A stretch of 64,000 nucleotides of DNA, from NCBI GenBank assembly GCA_041393415.1, contig JAWKKE010000009.1:1-64000 (forward strand). The letters run 5' to 3'. Each line of letters begins with the position of its first letter. Positions within the stretch are counted from its first letter, which is position 1. Under the pieces are notes generated by a model. The model searched no databases, was not told the origin of the DNA, and was given only the letters and a program-made list of their open reading frames with translations. The translations under genes and the position numbers were made by a program. Positions 60,137 through 64,000 of this stretch are shown piece by piece. The DNA comes from Thermoleophilia bacterium (GTDB lineage: Bacteria; Actinomycetota; Thermoleophilia; UBA2241).

Positions 60137-60619
60137 ATGCGCAAGCGCTTATGGGTTCTGGCATTCGTCGTCGCACTGGCACTGACTGTGGTGGGCTGCG
60201 GCAGCTCCGATGAACCTGTCAGCGAGGCAACACCGTCCGACACGACAGCCGCGTCAGCATCGCCGGACGCAAGCCCCGCGACCGCGAGCTGGACGACCGT
60301 CACGACACTCAAGTCGAGCGACCCGCAGAAGATCGAAGGCATACTCATCAGCGAGCCTTTCGAGGTTCACGGAACCGCCAAGCTGAAGCTCGACATGCCG
60401 GACGGCGGCAGGCTCGACGGCGTCATCGGGGTCATCATCCCGTCGGACAAGGCTACCGATTCCAGCACCATCCTCAAAGCAATCACGGACGGGGTGTCCG
60501 TTACCTTGATGCCGTCAGCGGCAACCCAGGAGATCCCAGACCTGGACGGCACCTACGTTCTCGTGGACTCCGTGCCGACTGACAAGACGTGGTCGGTCAA
60601 GATCATGACGCAGAAGTGA
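60137..60619 (+). CDS. Secreted lipoprotein of unknown function
   Basis: 160 residues from ATG 60137 (GGAGG seven bases upstream). Signal peptide LWVLAFVVALALTVVGC with lipobox VVGC, so it is anchored as a lipoprotein. A Thr/Ser/Ala-rich linker (DTTAASASPDASPATAS) precedes a ~110-residue compact domain (LKLDMPDGGRLDGVIGVIIP). Family unrecognised. Confidence 0.8.
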   Translation: MRKRLWVLAFVVALALTVVGCGSSDEPVSEATPSDTTAASASPDASPATASWTTVTTLKSSDPQKIEGILISEPFEVHGTAKLKLDMPDGGRLDGVIGVIIPSDKATDSSTILKAITDGVSVTLMPSAATQEIPDLDGTYVLVDSVPTDKTWSVKIMTQK

Positions 60620-60682
60620 CGACGGTGACGTGGCCGTGTCGACCAGCGCAACCGCTGGCACCGCAGAGGGGATAGAACGAAA

Positions 60683-60710
60683 CTGAGACCGGCCCATGGG
60701 CCGGTCTCAG
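60683..60710. terminator. Perfect 28-bp palindromic terminator
   Basis: CTGAGACCGGCCCATGGGCCGGTCTCAG is completely self-complementary and lies between the convergent lipoprotein and secreted-protein genes. Confidence 0.8.
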
Positions 60711-60751
60711 CAATCGCACTCCACTGTGCGACGTTGCCGCCAGATCAGCGG

Positions 60752-61324
60752 CTAGCGACTGAGCCACTTGTGCAAAGACGCGTAGAACCCATCGTCGCCA
60801 GTATGGAAGTTGTAGCCAAAGCAGCCCAGCTCGTGCGGCTCAATTGGAATGCTGGGCACCATGATCGTCCATTCACCGTCCGCGACCCAGAACTCGTTGA
60901 GAGCGAAATCGCCGCCGACGAGCTCGGTCGGGACAACGCCGGTGAAGTCGAAGCTGAACACACCGTCGAGCGGGCTACTCGCGGGCACATAGCCGTAGTT
61001 CTGGATCGTGCCCCATACCTTCACGATAACCTTGGCCTTCACACGATCCCAGCCTTGGTTCATCTTCACGTCGCCGAGAGCACCGCTCCACTGGATGTTG
61101 CTGCCGTTGGGGTCTACGACGAGGCCGGTAACAGCCGGTTCGCTCGTCGCATCAAACGTGAAGGTTCCGTAGCCACCACTGCTGACCCAGCACATCGACC
61201 AGACATGGAGGCCATGTTCTGCGGCATTGTTGCTTGCCGGCGTCGCCAGCGCTGGAACAGACATCGCCAAGAGCATGACGGCGCTCACGACCAGAAGGCC
61301 AAAGTGTTTCCTATACCGTTTCAT
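60752..61324 (-). CDS. Secreted hypothetical protein
   Basis: 190 residues. Signal peptide (HFGLLVVSAVMLLAMSVPALA) followed by a beta-rich domain with several aromatic residues (VWGTIQNYGYVP, WVADGEWTIMVP). Not recognised. The start ATG 61324 is preferred; GTG 61327 also follows AAGGAG. A 17-codon frame ends exactly over the start (TGATG), suggesting leader-peptide coupling. Confidence 0.75.
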   Translation of the reverse strand: MKRYRKHFGLLVVSAVMLLAMSVPALATPASNNAAEHGLHVWSMCWVSSGGYGTFTFDATSEPAVTGLVVDPNGSNIQWSGALGDVKMNQGWDRVKAKVIVKVWGTIQNYGYVPASSPLDGVFSFDFTGVVPTELVGGDFALNEFWVADGEWTIMVPSIPIEPHELGCFGYNFHTGDDGFYASLHKWLSR

Positions 61325-61377
61325 CACGACGCTCCTTCAGAGTGGACGTTCCAATTCGTGGAGCTTTCGCCATGCAT
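61324..61377 (-). CDS. Possible 17-codon leader peptide
   Basis: ATG 61377 encodes MHGESSTNWNVHSEGAS and stops at TGA 61324-61326, which shares one base with the ATG of the downstream secreted-protein gene. AGAGGGGGTGAAG lies just upstream of the ATG. No family; weak evidence but the exact coupling is notable. Confidence 0.35.
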   Translation of the reverse strand: MHGESSTNWNVHSEGAS

Positions 61378-61693
61378 CTTCACCCCCTCTGACCTCCTTG
61401 CTGCCCTTCCCGCCGACGACGACCCACAGGAGATTCTCGAGACGCAGACCGCAGACACGCGCACGCGTATCTGCGGTCCCACGGCGTCACTCCCCTCTCA
61501 GAGACGCTTGCCCTACGATGGAAGTCTGGACGCGGCACAGCAGGTTGACAATGTCCGAAGGGACAGGCCAACAGACAGTCTTCGCGACGATGGGACTGTC
61601 CCGCCGGACAGTGCTCGGCAGATCGAGAGGCCAACGCCCTCTGCCGCCGCTTCGAGAGCGACGCAACGATCGCCGCTGAGCCACAGATCGGAC
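61378..61693. other. Intergenic region after the response-regulator gene
   Basis: About 316 bp between the response-regulator stop and the small leader frame. Contains the hairpin at 61,595-61,612, and presumably the promoter of the secreted-protein gene. No other feature recognised. Confidence 0.45.
61595..61612 (-). terminator. Possible terminator of the two-component operon
   Basis: ACTGTCC-CGCC-GGACAGT (plus strand) is a perfect 7-bp stem with a four-base loop, 80 bp after the response-regulator stop. No U tract, so weak. Confidence 0.4.
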
Positions 61694-62446
61694 TCAGTGC
61701 ACCGCTTCCCCCTCCTCGCCGGCGGATGTGAGACGAAAGCCCACACCGGGCTCCGTAAGGATGTAGCGCTCGTTCGTCCCGCCCTCGGCGAGCTTGCGGC
61801 GCAGGTGGCTGACGTGCACACGCAGCGCCTGGCGGTCTTCCCCCCACTCCGCTCCCCAGACGCGCTCCAGGATCATCCGCTGCGTTACGACGCAGTCGAC
61901 GTTGCGCGCCAGGATGGCGAGGATGTCGAACTCGGTGGGCGTGAGAGCGACCTTCCGCCCGGCCACGGCCACCAGTCGCCGGCCGAGGTCGATGCTGAGA
62001 TCGCGCACGCGCACGACCGGCGGCGGCGACGTCTGGCTCGCGGCGCGGCGCAGTAGCGCCCGCACACGAGCCAGCAGTTCGCCGGCCGAGAACGGCTTGG
62101 TGAGGTAGTCGTCGGCGCCCTCGTCCAGTGCCGTGATCTTGTCGACGTCGTCGGCCCGAACAGAGAGAATCAGGATCGGGCCTGAGTACCAAGCGCGGAG
62201 TTCCCGGCACACGTCGACTCCCGACATGTCCGGCAGCATCAAGTCGAGGATGACGAGGTCCGGCAACTTGTCGATCGCCGCGATCAGCGCCTCCTCCCCC
62301 GTCGTCGCCTCCGCGACGCTGTACTTGCGTGTCTTAAGGATTGAGCGCAGCGCACGGCGAATCTGCTCCTCGTCGTCGACCACCAGCACCGTGAGCGCCC
62401 GCTCGCGGATCGCGCTCTCTTCCGGAGATGTGGCGAGGTGATTCAT
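61694..62446 (-). CDS. KdpE-like OmpR-family response regulator
   Basis: 250 residues. Receiver domain with phospho-acceptor Asp68 (LVILDLMLPDMSGVDV), DD at 24-25 and the KPF lysine (DYLTKPFSAGELLARV); then a winged helix (LTPTEFDILAILARNVDCVVTQRMILERVWGAEW). The KdpE-type linker and C-terminus match. It overlaps the sensor kinase gene by ATGA, and its own ATG (62446) is embedded there. Regulates potassium transport genes in other bacteria; no kdpFABC is in the window. Confidence 0.93.
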   Translation of the reverse strand: MNHLATSPEESAIRERALTVLVVDDEEQIRRALRSILKTRKYSVAEATTGEEALIAAIDKLPDLVILDLMLPDMSGVDVCRELRAWYSGPILILSVRADDVDKITALDEGADDYLTKPFSAGELLARVRALLRRAASQTSPPPVVRVRDLSIDLGRRLVAVAGRKVALTPTEFDILAILARNVDCVVTQRMILERVWGAEWGEDRQALRVHVSHLRRKLAEGGTNERYILTEPGVGFRLTSAGEEGEAVH

Positions 62447-63981
62447 GCACACCCGCTCGCGCCGTTGACGATTGGGAGTTCGACGACGAAACGCGCACCG
62501 TGCGGAGACACGTCCTCGACCCTGATCGTGCCGCTGTACTCAAGGACGATTTCGCGCGCGATCGCCAAACCAAGACCGGTACCGAACGGTCGCGAGACGC
62601 TTGTCTCCGCTCCCCGATAGAACTTCTCGAAGATGAGCTCCTTCTCACCGTCGCTCACCCCGCATCCTTGGTCCTCCACCCAGACGCGCACGGCGCCATT
62701 CCGCGAGCGAGCGCCGACGACGACTGGGGCATCACTGCCGTAGAAGAGGGCGTTCTCGAGCACGTTCTGGAGAACTCTGCTGACTTGGCCGAAGTCAACA
62801 CATATCGGCGGCAGATCCGCAGGCAGGTCGAGCTGAACGCGACCGCGCAGATGAACCGGCAGCGCATCGAGACTGGAGAGCACGATCTCCTCAAGGTCGT
62901 TCCAGTCCTTGTTCGGCTTCCACGAGCGCGCCTCCAACCGTGACAGATCGAGAAGCGAGCTGATGCTGTGGTTGAGTCTGGTCACGTCGACGATGATTGC
63001 CCGCAACTCCTCCCTGACAGCCGCCTCCTGCCACTCCGTGTCGCCCTCGAGTAGATTGCTGATCGTCGCCGTGAGCGCCGCGAGCGGAGTCTTGAGCTCG
63101 TGCGACACAGAAGACAGGAGGGTCGACTTGAGCTCGTCCGCTTCACGCAAGGCGTTCGCCCGCGCCGCAGCGTCCAGCAGGTGCTGGCGCTCAAGGAAGG
63201 CCGCCGCAAGATTGGCGACAGACTGAAGCAGCCGGATCTCGGCCTCCGACAGCGTCTCTCGGTCGGCAGGCTCGACGGCCAACACGCCGTGTGATCGACC
63301 GGCGGTCTGCACCGGCAGGTAGATGCCGTGACTCGCAGTCTCCGACTCCCCCGTAATGGCCTCCGAAGGCAGCGTAAGCGGGCTGACGGCGTCGTGCACC
63401 CATGCCGCCGCCTTGAGCTGCGTTGGCCCCATCGGCCGACCATCCTCCGGCGAGACAGCCAATACCCGGCAACCGGCTCCGTCGTTGCCCACGAACAGCA
63501 TCACCCGAGCGGTCCGCAGCAGTCGTGACACCTTGGACACGAGCGTGCGCCCCATGGTCTCGCTCGAGCTCTCCGAGACGAGCGACGTGCTCAGCTCAAC
63601 CAGCAGGTCCGATTCACGTGCGTGGGCGACCGCCTTGGCTTCTCTCTCCCTCAGTCGCCCCGTCTGCAGTCCGACCACCAGCCCCACGATGAGCAGCGCA
63701 CCGAGCGTGAGCCAGTCCTCGCTCGCCGTGACGCGCAGGCTGTGATAGGGGGGCAGAATGAAGTAGTACCAGGCAAGAAAGCAGAGAACCGCCGACAGGA
63801 GCGCGGGCCCAGCTCCGCCGGCCCGCGCAATCAGCGCGACCGTGAGCAGATACAGCAGCGCCCACTGACCCCTGTCCAGGTACGGCCGGCCGAGCACGAA
63901 CAGCGCGGTCGCTGCAGCCACTGCCAGCACGGCGACGATGTACGGATGTGAGCGGACGACGGCCCGCAAGCGACGGCTCAT
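62443..63981 (-). CDS. KdpD-like sensor histidine kinase (DUF4118-GAF-HisKA)
   Basis: 512 residues. N-terminal four-helix DUF4118 membrane domain (WALLYLLTVALIARAGGAGPAL, ALLSAVLCFLAWYYFILPPYHSLRVT), a GAF domain (about 125-270), HisKA with phospho-acceptor in SSVSHELKTPLAAL near 298, and HATPase_c with NVLENALFYG, DQGCGVSDGEKELIFEKFYRG and GTGLGLAIAREIV. It lacks the large N-terminal KdpD/USP region of full KdpD, a known truncated form. Its stop overlaps the response-regulator start. It starts near the window edge with ATG 63981. Confidence 0.92.
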   Translation of the reverse strand: MSRRLRAVVRSHPYIVAVLAVAAATALFVLGRPYLDRGQWALLYLLTVALIARAGGAGPALLSAVLCFLAWYYFILPPYHSLRVTASEDWLTLGALLIVGLVVGLQTGRLREREAKAVAHARESDLLVELSTSLVSESSSETMGRTLVSKVSRLLRTARVMLFVGNDGAGCRVLAVSPEDGRPMGPTQLKAAAWVHDAVSPLTLPSEAITGESETASHGIYLPVQTAGRSHGVLAVEPADRETLSEAEIRLLQSVANLAAAFLERQHLLDAAARANALREADELKSTLLSSVSHELKTPLAALTATISNLLEGDTEWQEAAVREELRAIIVDVTRLNHSISSLLDLSRLEARSWKPNKDWNDLEEIVLSSLDALPVHLRGRVQLDLPADLPPICVDFGQVSRVLQNVLENALFYGSDAPVVVGARSRNGAVRVWVEDQGCGVSDGEKELIFEKFYRGAETSVSRPFGTGLGLAIAREIVLEYSGTIRVEDVSPHGARFVVELPIVNGASGCA

Positions 63982-64000
63982 GGGGCGATGATAACTCGCC

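Noticed and set aside
1..64000. CRISPR arrays, tRNA or rRNA genes
   Set aside because: I saw no array of regularly spaced repeats and no TψC-type GGTTCRA-motif cloverleaf or rRNA block; short tandem repeats at 7,907, 8,681 and 54,480 are too short and unspaced.

Overview
The window looks like chromosomal DNA from a high-GC, deep-branching member of the Actinomycetota that is anaerobic or facultatively anaerobic. Coding regions have strongly G/C-biased third positions. UPF0182 (a large seven-pass membrane protein) and a PGPGW-type small membrane protein point to actinobacteria. AddAB-type recombination nucleases, an MttB-superfamily methyltransferase, ferredoxin-containing MinD ATPases, NifX-like proteins and a selenocysteine peroxiredoxin point to an anaerobic lineage. 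The lineage assignment is inference; no 16S or tRNA gene is present.

Layout. 1-2.3 kb: the 5' part of a type III-like restriction helicase behind a Fic protein, with a TATAAT promoter and repeated CTTGAG elements. 2.3-10.9 kb: secreted and membrane proteins (a Ycf48-like repeat protein, a HET-C-like protein, a DUF308 protein), plus a family-5 solute-binding lipoprotein next to a non-pyrrolysine MttB homologue. 11-13 kb: KtrA/KtrB potassium uptake. 13.1-16 kb: a MerR regulator translationally coupled to a VIT/von Willebrand A protein. 16.2-23.5 kb: an M6 metalloprotease, UPF0182 and small proteins. 23.6-30.5 kb: addA/addB. 31.3-31.7 kb: RNase P RNA. 31.9-35.8 kb: an MMPL transporter with a very long xxxLxxG heptad region, coupled to a TetR regulator. 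35.8-44 kb: a tightly packed pentose-phosphate operon (tkt, tal, pgi, gnd, zwf, pgl). 44.7-48.5 kb: a giant secreted FG-GAP/Ig-like/LamG protein. 48.5-58.1 kb: the accessory region described below. 58.2-64 kb: an enolase-superfamily enzyme, small secreted proteins and a KdpD/KdpE-like two-component system.

The most notable part is 49-58 kb. A peroxiredoxin gene has an in-frame TGA exactly at its peroxidatic-cysteine codon, followed at the correct distance by a SECIS-type hairpin with a GGUC loop, so it is read as a selenocysteine peroxiredoxin (PrxU). It lies downstream of an Mrp-type Fe-S carrier ATPase. Next to it is an island of a metallo-beta-lactamase-fold protein, a DUF5320-like protein, a TsaA/TrmO-like protein, two MinD ATPases with ferredoxin inserts, two NifX-like proteins, a DUF134 regulator, and a MoxR ATPase with a VWA protein. 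This resembles the ORP (orange protein) and NifX/MinD clusters of anaerobes, whose function is poorly known.

Four sites in this island share the palindromic core GCATATGC at promoters or start sites, which suggests one regulon, probably controlled by the DUF134 protein. Three consecutive genes (DUF5320, TsaA-like and the first MinD ATPase) are broken by many frameshifts, although their promoters and ribosome-binding sites are still visible and the flanking genes are intact.
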